From an uncultured Prevotella sp. (GTDB lineage Bacteria; Bacteroidota; Bacteroidia; Bacteroidales; Bacteroidaceae), in contig ONLG01000017.1 in the NCBI GenBank assembly GCA_900318625.1, forward strand, positions 1 through 64,000: a stretch of DNA of 64,000 bases. Reading direction: 5' to 3'. The translations under genes and the position numbers were made by a program. Shown here piece after piece: positions 39,727-54,395 of the stretch (the stretch's first letter is position 1; each line of letters begins with the position of its first letter). The notes under the pieces are model-generated. The model searched no databases. It worked only from the letters and a program-made list of their open reading frames with translations, and was not told the origin of the DNA.

Positions 39727-41661
39727 ATGTCACATTCGTCAGCCATAGACCTGCTCCGCCAGCAGCGGTTGCTGCTTCAGATGGAGTACTACTGTGAGAA
39801 GGAAGCGTTCCGAAAGCTCACCGAGCTCACGGGCTTGCTGCGCAAGGTGAAGCGCGGCGACGCGTGGTTTCCGCTCAAGATAGGGCGAAGCTACTACAAC
39901 TCGCTCAACCAGCTGTCGGTGGAAGTGTTCCGCACAGCCGACCAAGAGATAGAGCACAACTTTGAATACGGTCGCCCCGTGATGTTCTTCCGCCAGAAAG
40001 AGCCGCCTGCGCCGACAGCCGCCACGCTGCCCCGGCTGAAGTATTTCGACTTCACCGCCACCGTTTCCTATGTCGACGGCGACCGCATGGTGCTCACCGT
40101 GCCCGACAACGCTCCGCTGTTAGAACTCGCCGACAGTGCGCAGCCCGTTGGCTGCCAGCTGTCGTTCGACGAAACGAGCTACCGCGCCATGTTTGATGCC
40201 CTCGACCGGGTGGCCTCTGCCACCACGGGAAGGCTGGCATACCTTCGCGAATTGTTCTATAACCGACCGCCAAAGGCCGTGGCACAGCAGTTTGCCACAG
40301 CCTGCCCGCAGCTGCCCTGGCTCAATGCCACGCAGCAAGAAGCCGTCAGCAGCGTGCTCCGAGCCAAGGACGTGGCCATAGTCCACGGCCCTCCCGGCAC
40401 GGGAAAGACCACCACTCTGGTCGAGGCCATCAACGAAACGCTCATGCGCGAGCCCCAGGTGATGGTGTGCGCGCAGAGCAACACCGCCGTAGACTGGATT
40501 TCGGAGAAGCTCACCGACCGCGGTATCGCCGTGCTGCGCATAGGCAACCCCACGCGCGTTGACGACAAGATGCTGGCCTTCACCTACGAAAGGCGCTTCG
40601 AGGCACACCCCGACTACTCCACCCTATGGGCCATACGCAAGGCCATGCGCGAGCTGCGGTCGCAGCGCCGGCACTCGGGAGAGAGCTTCCACCAGAAGAT
40701 GAGCCGCCTCAGAAGCCGCGCCACGGAGCTCGAGATACGCATACAGAGCGACCTCTTCGGCCAGGCACGCGTCATCGCCTCTACCCTCGTGGGAGCCGAC
40801 AGCCGCCTGCTTGCCGGGCTGAAGGTACACACGCTGTTCATCGACGAGGCGGCACAGGCTCTCGAGGCGGCCTCGTGGATACCCATACGCAGGGCTTCGC
40901 GTGTGGTGCTGGCCGGCGACCACTGCCAGCTGCCGCCCACAGTGAAGAGCATCGCAGCCCTGAAAGCCGGACTGGGAACCACGCTCATGGAGCGGATAGC
41001 GCAGAACCACCCCGAGGTGGTGACGATGCTCAGGGTGCAATACCGCATGAACGACCAGATAATGCGCTTCTCGAGCAACTACTTCTACGGCGGAAAGGTG
41101 GAGAGCGCGCCCCAGGTACGCCACCGCGGAATACTGCAATACGACTACCCCATCAGCTGGATCGACAGCTCAGTGGGCTCCGACGGCGACGGCACAGCCA
41201 CGCCGGGCGAGACCTTCGTGGCATCGACCTTCGGACGGATAAACACCGAGGAGGCCGAGCTGACACTGAAAACGCTGGAAGACTACTTCGCCAAGGTGGG
41301 CCGCGAGCGCATCCTCGGCGAACAGATCGACGTGGGAATAATCTCGCCCTACCGCGCACAGGTGCAGTATCTGCGCCAGCTGATAGGCCGCCGGGCTGCC
41401 TTCAAGCCCTATCGCAGGCTTATCAGCGTGAACACCGTCGACGGATTTCAGGGCCAGGAGCGCGACATCATACTCATATCGCTCGTGCGCTCGAACAGCG
41501 AAGGCCAGATAGGCTTCCTCAACGACCTGCGACGGATGAACGTAGCCATAACGAGGGCAAGGATGAAGCTCATAATCCTGGGCGACCGCAGCACCCTGAC
41601 GCAGCATCCTTTCTACCGCAAGCTGTGGGAATACATAGAAAAGCTGCACGACGAAGAGTGA
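39727..41661 (+). CDS. SF1 DNA/RNA helicase (IGHMBP2/Upf1-like)
   Basis: The ATG at 39727 gives 644 residues. Helicase motifs run in order: Walker A VHGPPGTGKTTTLVEA, motif Ia AQSNTAVDWISEKL, Walker B FIDEAAQALEA, motif III AGDHCQLPPT, QYRMNDQIMRFSSN, VNTVDGFQGQERDIILIS and NVAITRARMKLI. The N-terminal 200 residues contain the beta-barrel and stalk segments typical of Upf1-like helicases. It would unwind nucleic acid 5' to 3'. It stands divergent from the LytS-like kinase; a TAACTTCG box near 39709-39716 may be its promoter. Confidence 0.93.
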   Translation: MSHSSAIDLLRQQRLLLQMEYYCEKEAFRKLTELTGLLRKVKRGDAWFPLKIGRSYYNSLNQLSVEVFRTADQEIEHNFEYGRPVMFFRQKEPPAPTAATLPRLKYFDFTATVSYVDGDRMVLTVPDNAPLLELADSAQPVGCQLSFDETSYRAMFDALDRVASATTGRLAYLRELFYNRPPKAVAQQFATACPQLPWLNATQQEAVSSVLRAKDVAIVHGPPGTGKTTTLVEAINETLMREPQVMVCAQSNTAVDWISEKLTDRGIAVLRIGNPTRVDDKMLAFTYERRFEAHPDYSTLWAIRKAMRELRSQRRHSGESFHQKMSRLRSRATELEIRIQSDLFGQARVIASTLVGADSRLLAGLKVHTLFIDEAAQALEAASWIPIRRASRVVLAGDHCQLPPTVKSIAALKAGLGTTLMERIAQNHPEVVTMLRVQYRMNDQIMRFSSNYFYGGKVESAPQVRHRGILQYDYPISWIDSSVGSDGDGTATPGETFVASTFGRINTEEAELTLKTLEDYFAKVGRERILGEQIDVGIISPYRAQVQYLRQLIGRRAAFKPYRRLISVNTVDGFQGQERDIILISLVRSNSEGQIGFLNDLRRMNVAITRARMKLIILGDRSTLTQHPFYRKLWEYIEKLHDEE

Positions 41662-41696
41662 AGAACAATGCACCACGAACCACATAACAGCCGACA

Positions 41697-42452
41697 ATGT
41701 CACTGGAACTGAACAACCTAAGCATAGGCTACGCGACGGGAAAGGCCGTCGCTGCCGCCATCACCGCCACCGCCGCCGAGGGCAGGCTGACCTGTCTGCT
41801 CGGCGCAAACGGCATGGGCAAGAGCACGCTGCTGCGCACAATGGCGGGCTTCATGCCGCCCCTCGGAGGCTCGATAGCCATCAACGGCACCGACACCTCG
41901 CGCCTGCCAGCCCACAGGATGGCGCGGCAGGTGAGCGTGGTGCTCACCCTGCCCTCGGCAACGGGCAACCTCTCGGTGCGCGAGATGGTGGCCATGGGGC
42001 GCACTCCCTACACCAACTTCTGGGGAAAGCTGTCGCAGGACGACCGCAAAGCAGTGGACGAAGCTCTCAGCATGGCCGGCATAGCCCACCTCGCAGACCG
42101 CAAGCTCTATGCCGTGAGCGACGGAGAGCGGCAGAAAGCCATGATTGCCAAGTCGCTGGCACAGCAGACTCCCGTGCTGCTGCTCGACGAACCGACGGCG
42201 TTCCTGGACTATCCGAGCCGCGCCGAGCTGATGGCTATGCTCGGCAAGCTGGCTCGCGAGGAGCAGAAGACGGTGCTCGTGTCGACCCACGACATCGAAC
42301 TGGCACTCCACACTGCCGACGACATCTGGCTGCTCGACGGCGGAACGCTCACCGCTGCACCCGCACAAGACCCCGAGATGGCAAGCCTCATAGCGCGGAA
42401 GCTGAACTACAAGACGGGCGATAGTCGGAATCTTTCAGCCCAAAAGCCTTGA
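41697..42452 (+). CDS. ABC transporter ATPase of the iron-siderophore/B12 (FecE/BtuD) type
   Basis: The 251-residue protein has Walker A GANGMGKST, Q-loop region VVLTLPSATGNLSVRE, the signature VSDGERQ, Walker B VLLLDEPTAFLDY and the switch His in STHDIELAL. The VSDGERQ and AMGRTPYTN segments place it with siderophore, heme or cobalamin importers. The permease and binding protein are not adjacent in this window, which is unusual. The C-terminus ends early (LNYKTGDSRNLSAQKP) compared with Bacteroidales homologues, so it may be truncated. It starts 35 bases after the helicase stop and may be cotranscribed. Confidence 0.9.
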   Translation: MSLELNNLSIGYATGKAVAAAITATAAEGRLTCLLGANGMGKSTLLRTMAGFMPPLGGSIAINGTDTSRLPAHRMARQVSVVLTLPSATGNLSVREMVAMGRTPYTNFWGKLSQDDRKAVDEALSMAGIAHLADRKLYAVSDGERQKAMIAKSLAQQTPVLLLDEPTAFLDYPSRAELMAMLGKLAREEQKTVLVSTHDIELALHTADDIWLLDGGTLTAAPAQDPEMASLIARKLNYKTGDSRNLSAQKP

Positions 42453-43073
42453 CCGCCGCCTGCCACGTGGCTACCTTTGCCGCACAGAACTCAACGGGCA
42501 CACCACCATAAGCCACCTGCAGCGGTGTGCCGCGACCCGTTCTGCGTTGTAGAAACCACCTTAGCACACTACTCTTACTGCCTTGCTACTTGCCCATTCA
42601 GGTCAGGGAGCAACGCCCTCGCGTGTTTACTATTCATAAAAACAAGCCCAGGCCACTCCTCGAACCGCGTTTCGGGACAGATCCCGAGTGCCCGTAAAAA
42701 GTTTACGGAGGGGGCTGTAAACTTTCTCCAACAGCCCCGGAGCAACGCTACAGCTGCCCCGGAGAACCTCTCCAACTGCTCCGTAGCTGTGTTCCAAGGC
42801 TGCCGGAGAAGTGTTCCCAACCCCTGCCGGAAAGACGTAACGCACTGACAGCAAGCACTTTTCATAGCATCCTCCCTACGACAACAAGACGAAAGCCTCC
42901 CTGCCGCCACCCTCAGCAGAGCCCAGCCGCGGCAACGAGCACGCAAAGCAGGCCTCAACAGCCCATCGGCAGCAGAAGGAGCACCCCATTGCCCCCATGT
43001 TTCTGTCAGAAAAAGCCAGTCTAAAGGCCCGACGACAGGGCGGCAGACGGAGCAAATCAAGGATTTAGTAAGA
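42453..43073. other. 620-base noncoding region with degenerate tandem repeats
   Basis: A GGCACACC/GGTGTGCC dyad (about 42498-42532) lies near the ABC gene. From 42735 to 42830 a period of 20-24 bases is visible, each unit opening CCGGAG or close to it and closing CTG. Frames on either strand here are repeat-driven and do not look like protein. Confidence 0.5.
42735..42830. repeat. Degenerate tandem repeat, 20-24 bases, about five units
   Basis: Units include CCGGAGCAACGCTACAGCTG, CCGGAGAACCTCTCCAACTG, TCCGTAGCTGTGTTCCAAGG and CCGGAGAAGTGTTCCCAACC. Confidence 0.6.
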
Positions 43074-43096
43074 CAAACGTTTGCACAAAAACGTTT
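43074..43096. promoter_or_regulatory. Paired palindromes upstream of malQ, candidate LacI-type operator
   Basis: CAAACGTTTG (43074-43083) and AAACGTTT (43089-43096) are perfect dyads whose centres are 14 bases apart, about 90 bases ahead of malQ. AAACGTTT fits the core recognised by many LacI-family sugar regulators. The region is otherwise AT-rich with a weak TAACTTTA box at 43140-43147. Confidence 0.45.
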
Positions 43097-43177
43097 AACA
43101 AATAGAATATTCTGGCGAAGCACGTATTGGTAAAATAATTAACTTTACACCATAAAAATAACTATTAACCATCAAAT

Positions 43178-48206
<5,029 letters not shown>

Positions 48207-48223
48207 CCGAAACTTAATCAACT

Positions 48224-50251
48224 ATGAAAACGTTAAGGACACTAACCATGATGCTAATGGCCTTGGGACTATCGCTCAGTGCGGCAGCACAGAAAGAGTG
48301 CTGCAAGGCAAAGGCGTGCCAGCCAACGCATCAGTTCAGGTACACTAAGCAGGCTACAGACTTCTGCTTCTATGCCAATCCCGATGCCAAGAGCGTGGTG
48401 CTGCGCCTCTACGACGAGGGACTGGGCGGCAAGCCGGTGAAAACCGTCAAGCTGCAACAGGACAAACAGCAGCCCGGCTACTGGAAAGCTACCGTGAAAG
48501 GCGACCTCAAGGGCAAGTTCTACACCATCGACCAGTCGGGAAACAAGAAAGAATGGGTAGAGACTCCGGGCGTGTTTACCACGGCAGTGGGCGTGAACGG
48601 CAAGCGCGGCTACATCTACGAGCCCTCAGAAACCAACCCCGAAGGATGGTGCAAGGACAAGCGGCCCGAGCTGAAGTCGCCCTGCGACCTGGTGATATAC
48701 GAGATGCACCACCGCGACTACTCCATAGCCCGCAACACTACGCTCTCGCCAACGCTGCAAAAGGATGCCGGCAAGACCGAATATCCCGGCAAATTCCTCG
48801 CCCTGACAGAGCCGTGGGCCATCGAACACCTGAAGAACCTCGGTGTGAACGCCATCCACATACTGCCGTCCTACGACTACGGCTCGGTTGACGAGACACG
48901 CCTGAGCACTCCGCAGTTCAACTGGGGCTACGACCCGGTGAACTACAACGTGCCCGAAGGGTCCTACAGCACCGACCCTTACAACCCCCTTGCACGCATC
49001 CGCGAGTTCAAGCAGATGGTGCAGGCACTGCACAAGGCTGGCATCCGCGTCATTCTCGACGTGGTGTATAACCACACCTACGACATCGAGCACAGCAATT
49101 TCCAGCGCACCTACCCCGATTACTACTACCGTAAGAACGCCGACGGCAGCTATTCAAACGGCTCGGGATGCGGCAACGAGACTGCAAGCGAGAAGCCAAT
49201 GATGCGGAAGTTTATGATTGAAAGCGTGCGCCACTGGATCAACGAGTACCATATCGACGGACTGCGGTTCGACCTCATGGGCGTACACGACATCGAAACG
49301 ATGAACGCCATACGCCATGCTGTCGACGAGATCGACCCCTCTATATTTATATATGGTGAGGGATGGAGTGCCGGCAGCTGTGCTTATCCTCAGGAGAAAC
49401 TGGGCTTGAAGGCCCACATAAGGCAGATGCCGCGTATCGCCGCCTTCAGTGACGACCTGCGCGATGCCCTCCGCGGCCCGTTCAGCGACGACACCAAGGG
49501 AGCCTTTCTGGCCGGTTTGCCCGGCAGCGAAGAGAGCATCAAGGCCGGCATAGCAGGCATGATAAGCCATCCGCAGGTAGATTTCACCAAGGTGAACTAC
49601 TCCAAAGAGTCATGGGTCAACGAACCTTCGCAGATGATTAGCTACGTCAGCTGCCACGACGACATGTGTCTGGTAGACCGTCTGAAGGCCTCGATACCAT
49701 CCCTGAAGACTGTCGACGGCAAGCTTTCCGACAGCCAGCTCGCCGAGCTGGTACGCCTCGACAAGCTTGCCCAGACCGCAGTGATGCTCTCGCAGGGCGT
49801 TCCCTTCATGCTCAACGGCGAGGAACTGCTCCGCGACAAGAAGGGAGTGCACAACAGCTTCGAGTCGCCCGACAGCATAAACCAGATCAACTGGGGCAAC
49901 CTGGCACGCTATCCGCAGGTGTTCGACTACTATAAGAGCCTGTTGCAGCTGCGCAAGAACCACCCCGCCTTCCGTCTGGGACGTGCCGACCTGGTGCGCC
50001 GCCATCTGGAGTTCCTGCCCTCGCAGGATGCGCTGGTGGCTTTCCGCCTGAAGGATTACGCCGGCGGCGACATCTGGAACAACATCATCGTAGTGCTCAA
50101 CGGTTCCAAGGAGGAACGCGAGGTGACTATTCCCGAAGGCACCTACACCATCGTGGCGTGCGACGGAGTAATCAACGAGCAGGGACTGGGCGAGATAACG
50201 GGACAGAAAGTCAGCGTTGACCCGCAGTCGGCACTCATAATAAAGAACTGA
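48224..50251 (+). CDS. pulA: Type I pullulanase, GH13 subfamily 14
   Basis: The 675-residue protein has a signal peptide ending LSAAAQ, an N-terminal CBM48-like domain (about 35-130) and a GH13 barrel with the pullulanase-I motif region DLVIYEMHHRDYSI. Catalytic residues are Asp in GLRFDLMGVHD, Glu in IYGEGWSAG, and Asp in YVSCHDDMCLVDR. It hydrolyses alpha-1,6 branches of starch and pullulan. It starts 17 bases after susB stops, so they are cotranscribed. Confidence 0.94.
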   Translation: MKTLRTLTMMLMALGLSLSAAAQKECCKAKACQPTHQFRYTKQATDFCFYANPDAKSVVLRLYDEGLGGKPVKTVKLQQDKQQPGYWKATVKGDLKGKFYTIDQSGNKKEWVETPGVFTTAVGVNGKRGYIYEPSETNPEGWCKDKRPELKSPCDLVIYEMHHRDYSIARNTTLSPTLQKDAGKTEYPGKFLALTEPWAIEHLKNLGVNAIHILPSYDYGSVDETRLSTPQFNWGYDPVNYNVPEGSYSTDPYNPLARIREFKQMVQALHKAGIRVILDVVYNHTYDIEHSNFQRTYPDYYYRKNADGSYSNGSGCGNETASEKPMMRKFMIESVRHWINEYHIDGLRFDLMGVHDIETMNAIRHAVDEIDPSIFIYGEGWSAGSCAYPQEKLGLKAHIRQMPRIAAFSDDLRDALRGPFSDDTKGAFLAGLPGSEESIKAGIAGMISHPQVDFTKVNYSKESWVNEPSQMISYVSCHDDMCLVDRLKASIPSLKTVDGKLSDSQLAELVRLDKLAQTAVMLSQGVPFMLNGEELLRDKKGVHNSFESPDSINQINWGNLARYPQVFDYYKSLLQLRKNHPAFRLGRADLVRRHLEFLPSQDALVAFRLKDYAGGDIWNNIIVVLNGSKEEREVTIPEGTYTIVACDGVINEQGLGEITGQKVSVDPQSALIIKN

Positions 50252-50258
50252 CACAGCC

Positions 50259-50287
50259 TCGGACCGTGCCACACAGGCGTGGTCCGA
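50259..50287 (+). other. Intercistronic hairpin between pulA and susA
   Basis: TCGGACC (50259-50265) pairs with GGTCCGA (50281-50287), and the loop can extend the stem. No T-run follows. Confidence 0.5.
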
Positions 50288-50337
50288 AGCTTTCCGCAAG
50301 CGCAAAAGCTACTAACAACAAGAAAACCATAAACAAA

Positions 50338-52230
50338 ATGAAACGATTTTTCCTATCCCTGGGGCTCCTGCTGAGCCTCTGCTCGGTTCATGCGGTAGAC
50401 GTTGACCGCATAGAGCCCACCGACTGGTTTGTCGGAATGAAGAACCCCACAGTGCAGCTGATGGTCTACGGCAAGGGCATCGCCACGGCTGAAGTTACCA
50501 CCGACTACCCCGGCGCGACCATCGCCAAGACCGTGAAGCTCGATTCGCCAAACTACCTGCTCGTCTACGTCAACCTTGAAGGAGCCCAGCCAGGCACCAT
50601 GAACCTTGCTTTCAAGCAGGATGGCAAGACAAAAAAGGTGAAGTATCAGCTCAAAGCACGCGAGAAGAAGGGCGAAGAGCGCATCGGATTCTCCAACAAA
50701 GACGTGCTCTATATGCTCATGCCCGACCGCTTTGCAGACGGTATGCCCGAGCCGAAGGCGAAAGATGTCAAGCTGAACGCATACAAAGTGGACCGCAACG
50801 AGCCCTCTTTGCGCCACGGCGGCGACATCGAAGGCATCCGCAAACACCTCGACTACTTCAACGAACTGGGCGTTACGGCACTGTGGTTCACGCCGGTGCT
50901 CGAGAACAACTCACCCGACAACGGCTTCAAAGTAAGCACTTACCACGGCTATGCCACGACAAACTACTACCGCGTTGACCCCCGCTTTGGCAGCAATGCC
51001 GACTATAAGCGACTCATCGACGAGGCTCACGCCAAGGGTCTGAAGGTGGTCATGGACATGATTTTCAACCATTGTGGCTTCGAGCATCCCTGGGTAAAGG
51101 ATATGCCGAGCAAGGACTGGTTCAACCTCCACAACTGGCTCAAGGAGTCGAACGGCTCTTCCGACCCACGCGGCACAAGCTTCCAGCAGACCAGCTACAA
51201 GCTCACACCCGTGATGGATCCCTACGCCTCGAAGGTGGACATGAAGGAAACGGTTGACGGATGGTTCGTTCCAACCATGCCCGACCTCAACCAGAAGAAC
51301 CCCTACGTCATGGAGTATCTCATCCAGAACAGCATCTGGTGGATTGAAACGGCTGGTATCGACGGCATCCGCATGGACACCTATCCCTACGCCGACCGCG
51401 AAGGAATGGCCCGTTGGATGCGTGTGCTCGACCAGGAGTACCCCAACTTCAACACCGTTGGCGAGACATGGGTCACTGAACCGGGCTACACCGCCGCATG
51501 GCAGAAGGACAGCAAGCTCTCAAAAGAGAACTCCTACCTGAAGACGGTGATGGATTTCACCTTCTTCGACCGCCTCGACAAGGCGCGTTGGGAGGAGACC
51601 GACGACTGGTGGAACGGCTTTAACCGCATCTACAACGGCCTGGTCTACGACTATCTGTATGAAAATCCCTCAAGCGTGATGGCCTTCATAGAGAACCACG
51701 ACACCGACCGCTTCCTCAAGAACGGCTGCGACACGCTGGCGCTCAAGCAGGCACTGAGCCTGCTGCTCACCATGAACCGCACCCCGCAGCTCTACTACGG
51801 CACAGAAATACTGATGAACGGCACCAAGGAGAAGACCGACGGCAACGTGCGCAAGGACTTCCCCGGAGGCTTCAAGGGCGACAGCCACAATGCCTTCACA
51901 CGCGAGGGACGCACGGCTGAGGAGAACGCGATGTTCGACTGGCTCTCCCGACTGCTCCACTGGCGTCAGGGCAACGAGGTGATCACTGCCGGAACGCAGA
52001 CTCAGTTCATCCCCTGGAAGGGTGTCTACGTCATTGCACGCCAGCACGGAGGCAAGTCTACCATGACTATTCTCAACGGAAGAAAGAAGGACGGAGAGCT
52101 TGAGGTGGCACGCTATGCCGAAATCATCGGCGACAAGAAGACCGCCAAGGATGTCATCACGGGCCAGAATGTTGACCTGACACAGAACATCAAGCTCACT
52201 CCGCGCCAGTCGCTGATTATCGAATTCTGA
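50338..52230 (+). CDS. susA: SusA-type neopullulanase/alpha-amylase, GH13
   Basis: The ATG at 50338 gives 630 residues with a signal peptide ending CSVHA. An N-terminal immunoglobulin-like domain (about 20-130: WFVGMKNPTVQLMVYGKGI) is followed by the GH13 barrel. Catalytic residues are Asp in GIDGIRMDTYPYAD, Glu in TVGETWVTEPGY, and Asp in AFIENHDTDRFL. It is a periplasmic enzyme that breaks alpha-1,4 bonds in imported oligosaccharides. It is the last gene of the operon, followed by the terminator at 52256-52290. No susC or susD gene lies in this window. Confidence 0.94.
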   Translation: MKRFFLSLGLLLSLCSVHAVDVDRIEPTDWFVGMKNPTVQLMVYGKGIATAEVTTDYPGATIAKTVKLDSPNYLLVYVNLEGAQPGTMNLAFKQDGKTKKVKYQLKAREKKGEERIGFSNKDVLYMLMPDRFADGMPEPKAKDVKLNAYKVDRNEPSLRHGGDIEGIRKHLDYFNELGVTALWFTPVLENNSPDNGFKVSTYHGYATTNYYRVDPRFGSNADYKRLIDEAHAKGLKVVMDMIFNHCGFEHPWVKDMPSKDWFNLHNWLKESNGSSDPRGTSFQQTSYKLTPVMDPYASKVDMKETVDGWFVPTMPDLNQKNPYVMEYLIQNSIWWIETAGIDGIRMDTYPYADREGMARWMRVLDQEYPNFNTVGETWVTEPGYTAAWQKDSKLSKENSYLKTVMDFTFFDRLDKARWEETDDWWNGFNRIYNGLVYDYLYENPSSVMAFIENHDTDRFLKNGCDTLALKQALSLLLTMNRTPQLYYGTEILMNGTKEKTDGNVRKDFPGGFKGDSHNAFTREGRTAEENAMFDWLSRLLHWRQGNEVITAGTQTQFIPWKGVYVIARQHGGKSTMTILNGRKKDGELEVARYAEIIGDKKTAKDVITGQNVDLTQNIKLTPRQSLIIEF

Positions 52231-52255
52231 GGTTCTACTTATTATTTATTTTGCA

Positions 52256-52290
52256 AAAGAGGCTGCATCACGTTGTTGCAGCCTCTTTCT
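52256..52290 (+). terminator. Terminator of the starch operon
   Basis: AAAGAGGCTGCA (52256-52266) and TGCAGCCTCTTT (52277-52288) form an 11-12 bp stem; T-rich text follows. It may also serve the convergent M6 peptidase gene. Confidence 0.8.
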
Positions 52291-52321
52291 GTTTCGTCAC
52301 TCAGCATTGTATAGCCTGCCG

Positions 52322-53974
52322 TCACCGTTTCACCACCTTGCGACGGCCACCCTGCCAGCAGTCAACATACACTCCCCGAGGCAGCCCGTCGATGCTGCTG
52401 CCGCGATAGTTGCCGCCGAGGTCGTAGTAGCGGTGCGAGCTGCTGCCCCCGGCATCCACGTCGTCGATGCCCGACGGTGCGCCGCCCCAGAAGCTGAAGC
52501 CTGCCAGTCCGCTGCTCACGGTGATGTCGGTTATCGGTCGCTCAATCATCATATTGCCGTCGCTGTTGGGATGATAGAGCGTTGCCGCAGGGTGGGAGCT
52601 GCTGCTCAGGCTGTTGTTCAGAGCCGAACCGCTGCCGTAGGGATAGCTCCAGCCCGCCTGATAGTAGTATGAAGCCACATTGTTTGCAGGCACAATGCTG
52701 TATCGTTTCAGGTAGGAGGAGTTGGGCACGCCCGTATGCCACACCTCTTCGTCGTAGTCGATGTGGAAGATGAGCACCCCTTCGCCCGGCAGAGCAGCAT
52801 CCCAGCCCTGCTTCTGGCGGTTTTCCAGCACATAGTATTCATCACTGTAGCCGTCGTTTCGCAGCAGATAAGCCTCCGGCGAGGCATCAAGCGCAGCCAT
52901 TCCCTTTACGGTAAGCGGCTTGACAAGCTCCTTCATCGACAGCCATCCAAGGCACCAGCGCTCGTGGGCGGAGTAGCCTGCCGGACAGAAACCGCCTCCG
53001 TTGTAGAGGCCATAGTCCATAACGTCCCATGAGCGCACCACCGACGTGGTGCCCGACGTGGTGCCGTAGTAGAAGTCGGGCAACCCCAGACAATGCCCGT
53101 ACTCGTGGCACAGGGTGCCAAACGAGCCGTAGCCGCCGTCGCGATACAGCTCGGCAAAGCATCCGAAGTTGTCTATGACGTATGTCTTGCCCTTGCTGCT
53201 CACGCTGTAAGTCCCCGTGCCTTCTTCGCTCAGCCGCCACTGCTGCGGCCACACGGTGCCCACACCGCCCCCGTTGTTCTGCCCCTTTCCGGCGAAAAGG
53301 ATAAACACCTGGTCTACCTGTCCGTCGCCATCCCAGTCATAGGGCGACCAGTCGGCTATCGACTGCTCCACGTCTTTCACCGCATCGACCACCAGCTCGC
53401 CCACCTTCTCGTCGTCGCCCCTGTGGTCGGTGCCGCCATAGTAGGCCGAGGGATGGTTCAGGTGGGCCATCCGCAGGTCGAACGAGAGCATGAACTGCCC
53501 GTAGCTCTGGTCGCGGAAGTAGTCGCGCACCGACCCTACGAACTGCCCTTCGCTGAGGTTGTCGGTATTGAAAATCCTGTTCCACAGCTCGAGCGGAGCC
53601 TCGTCGGCAAACTTGGTGTCGGTGTATTCGACCAGTATCACCAGCTGGCGGCGTTCGCCTTTCAGCGCGGTCTGAGCGCGTCGGGCAGCCGGAGCCTTCC
53701 TGCTCTGTGCCTTTCTTGCAGCCTGCCGCTCCATCCTGACAGCCCTGCCGGCAGTCAGCTCCACCAGCCGCCCGTCGGTACCGAGCTCCATCTGCCGTCC
53801 GTCGCGCGTGACATAGCAGTGCCAGCTCTCGTCGCCCACGAGCGCAGCCTCAACCAGCGAGCCGTCGACAAGCGGCATATAGGTCCATTCCACATAGGCC
53901 GGAGCAGCCGTGGCGCTGATTGATATACAAAAGGATATAATACTGGAAAGAACCAACTTCCTGACAGAAAACAT
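52322..53974 (-). CDS. Secreted M6-family metalloprotease
   Basis: The ATG at 53974 gives 550 residues with a signal peptide (KLVLSSIISFCISISATAA). The zinc motif HEYGHCLGLPD holds His290, Glu291 and His294, with RDYFRDQSYGQFML and YDWDGDGQVDQVFI upstream, all typical of immune-inhibitor-A-like M6 peptidases. The C-terminal region (RYYDLGGNYRGSSIDGLPRG, ending GGRRKVVKR) is the sorting-like tail. It is likely an outer-membrane or secreted peptidase that uses the T9SS encoded elsewhere in this window. An ATG at 54001 would overlap the PIN gene by 17 bases. Confidence 0.93.
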   Translation of the reverse strand: MFSVRKLVLSSIISFCISISATAAPAYVEWTYMPLVDGSLVEAALVGDESWHCYVTRDGRQMELGTDGRLVELTAGRAVRMERQAARKAQSRKAPAARRAQTALKGERRQLVILVEYTDTKFADEAPLELWNRIFNTDNLSEGQFVGSVRDYFRDQSYGQFMLSFDLRMAHLNHPSAYYGGTDHRGDDEKVGELVVDAVKDVEQSIADWSPYDWDGDGQVDQVFILFAGKGQNNGGGVGTVWPQQWRLSEEGTGTYSVSSKGKTYVIDNFGCFAELYRDGGYGSFGTLCHEYGHCLGLPDFYYGTTSGTTSVVRSWDVMDYGLYNGGGFCPAGYSAHERWCLGWLSMKELVKPLTVKGMAALDASPEAYLLRNDGYSDEYYVLENRQKQGWDAALPGEGVLIFHIDYDEEVWHTGVPNSSYLKRYSIVPANNVASYYYQAGWSYPYGSGSALNNSLSSSSHPAATLYHPNSDGNMMIERPITDITVSSGLAGFSFWGGAPSGIDDVDAGGSSSHRYYDLGGNYRGSSIDGLPRGVYVDCWQGGRRKVVKR

Positions 53975-53984
53975 CCTTTGAACA

Positions 53985-54395
53985 TTAAATCCGTATCTCA
54001 TCTATGTATTCTTCTATTCTGACGACTCTTACTTTCGGAAACTTTATATTGGCAAGAACTGAGAAGTGAGAGTCATTAGACACTATCAGGTCAGCATTGC
54101 CGCATACTGCGCAGTCTACAAACTTATTGTCATCTGGGTCTGCTTCTATAAGATTAAAATAAAATGAAGGTGTTACCCTGACTGTCCTTTCATTGTTCAG
54201 GATAACATTCACGACTGCTTCAGCAAGCCAGGGGCTAGTCTTCCTTTCCATTATCTCCATATATTCAGAAAGGATTTCATTTGAAACGCACCACTCCACC
54301 TCACCTTTGAGAAACTCAGACCACACTTCGTGATACTTGCTCATAGGCGAAACACACATCAGCAAGCAATTAGTATCGACAACAATACGTCTCAT
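53985..54395 (-). CDS. PIN-domain toxin of a type II toxin-antitoxin module
   Basis: The ATG at 54395 gives 136 residues of PIN fold: MRRIVVDTNCLLMCVSP with the first catalytic Asp, SNEILSEYMEIM with the Glu, and EADPDDNKFVDCAVCGNADL with the later Asp pair. PIN toxins are Mg-dependent RNases that cut tRNA, rRNA or mRNA. It overlaps the antitoxin gene by one base (TGATG). The AT-rich composition differs from the flanking M6 and esterase genes. Confidence 0.88.
   Translation of the reverse strand: MRRIVVDTNCLLMCVSPMSKYHEVWSEFLKGEVEWCVSNEILSEYMEIMERKTSPWLAEAVVNVILNNERTVRVTPSFYFNLIEADPDDNKFVDCAVCGNADLIVSNDSHFSVLANIKFPKVRVVRIEEYIDEIRI

Noticed and set aside
42575..43123. Minus-strand frame of 182 residues
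   Set aside because: It is driven by GC-rich tandem repeats, with improbable Arg/Cys-rich text and no family match.
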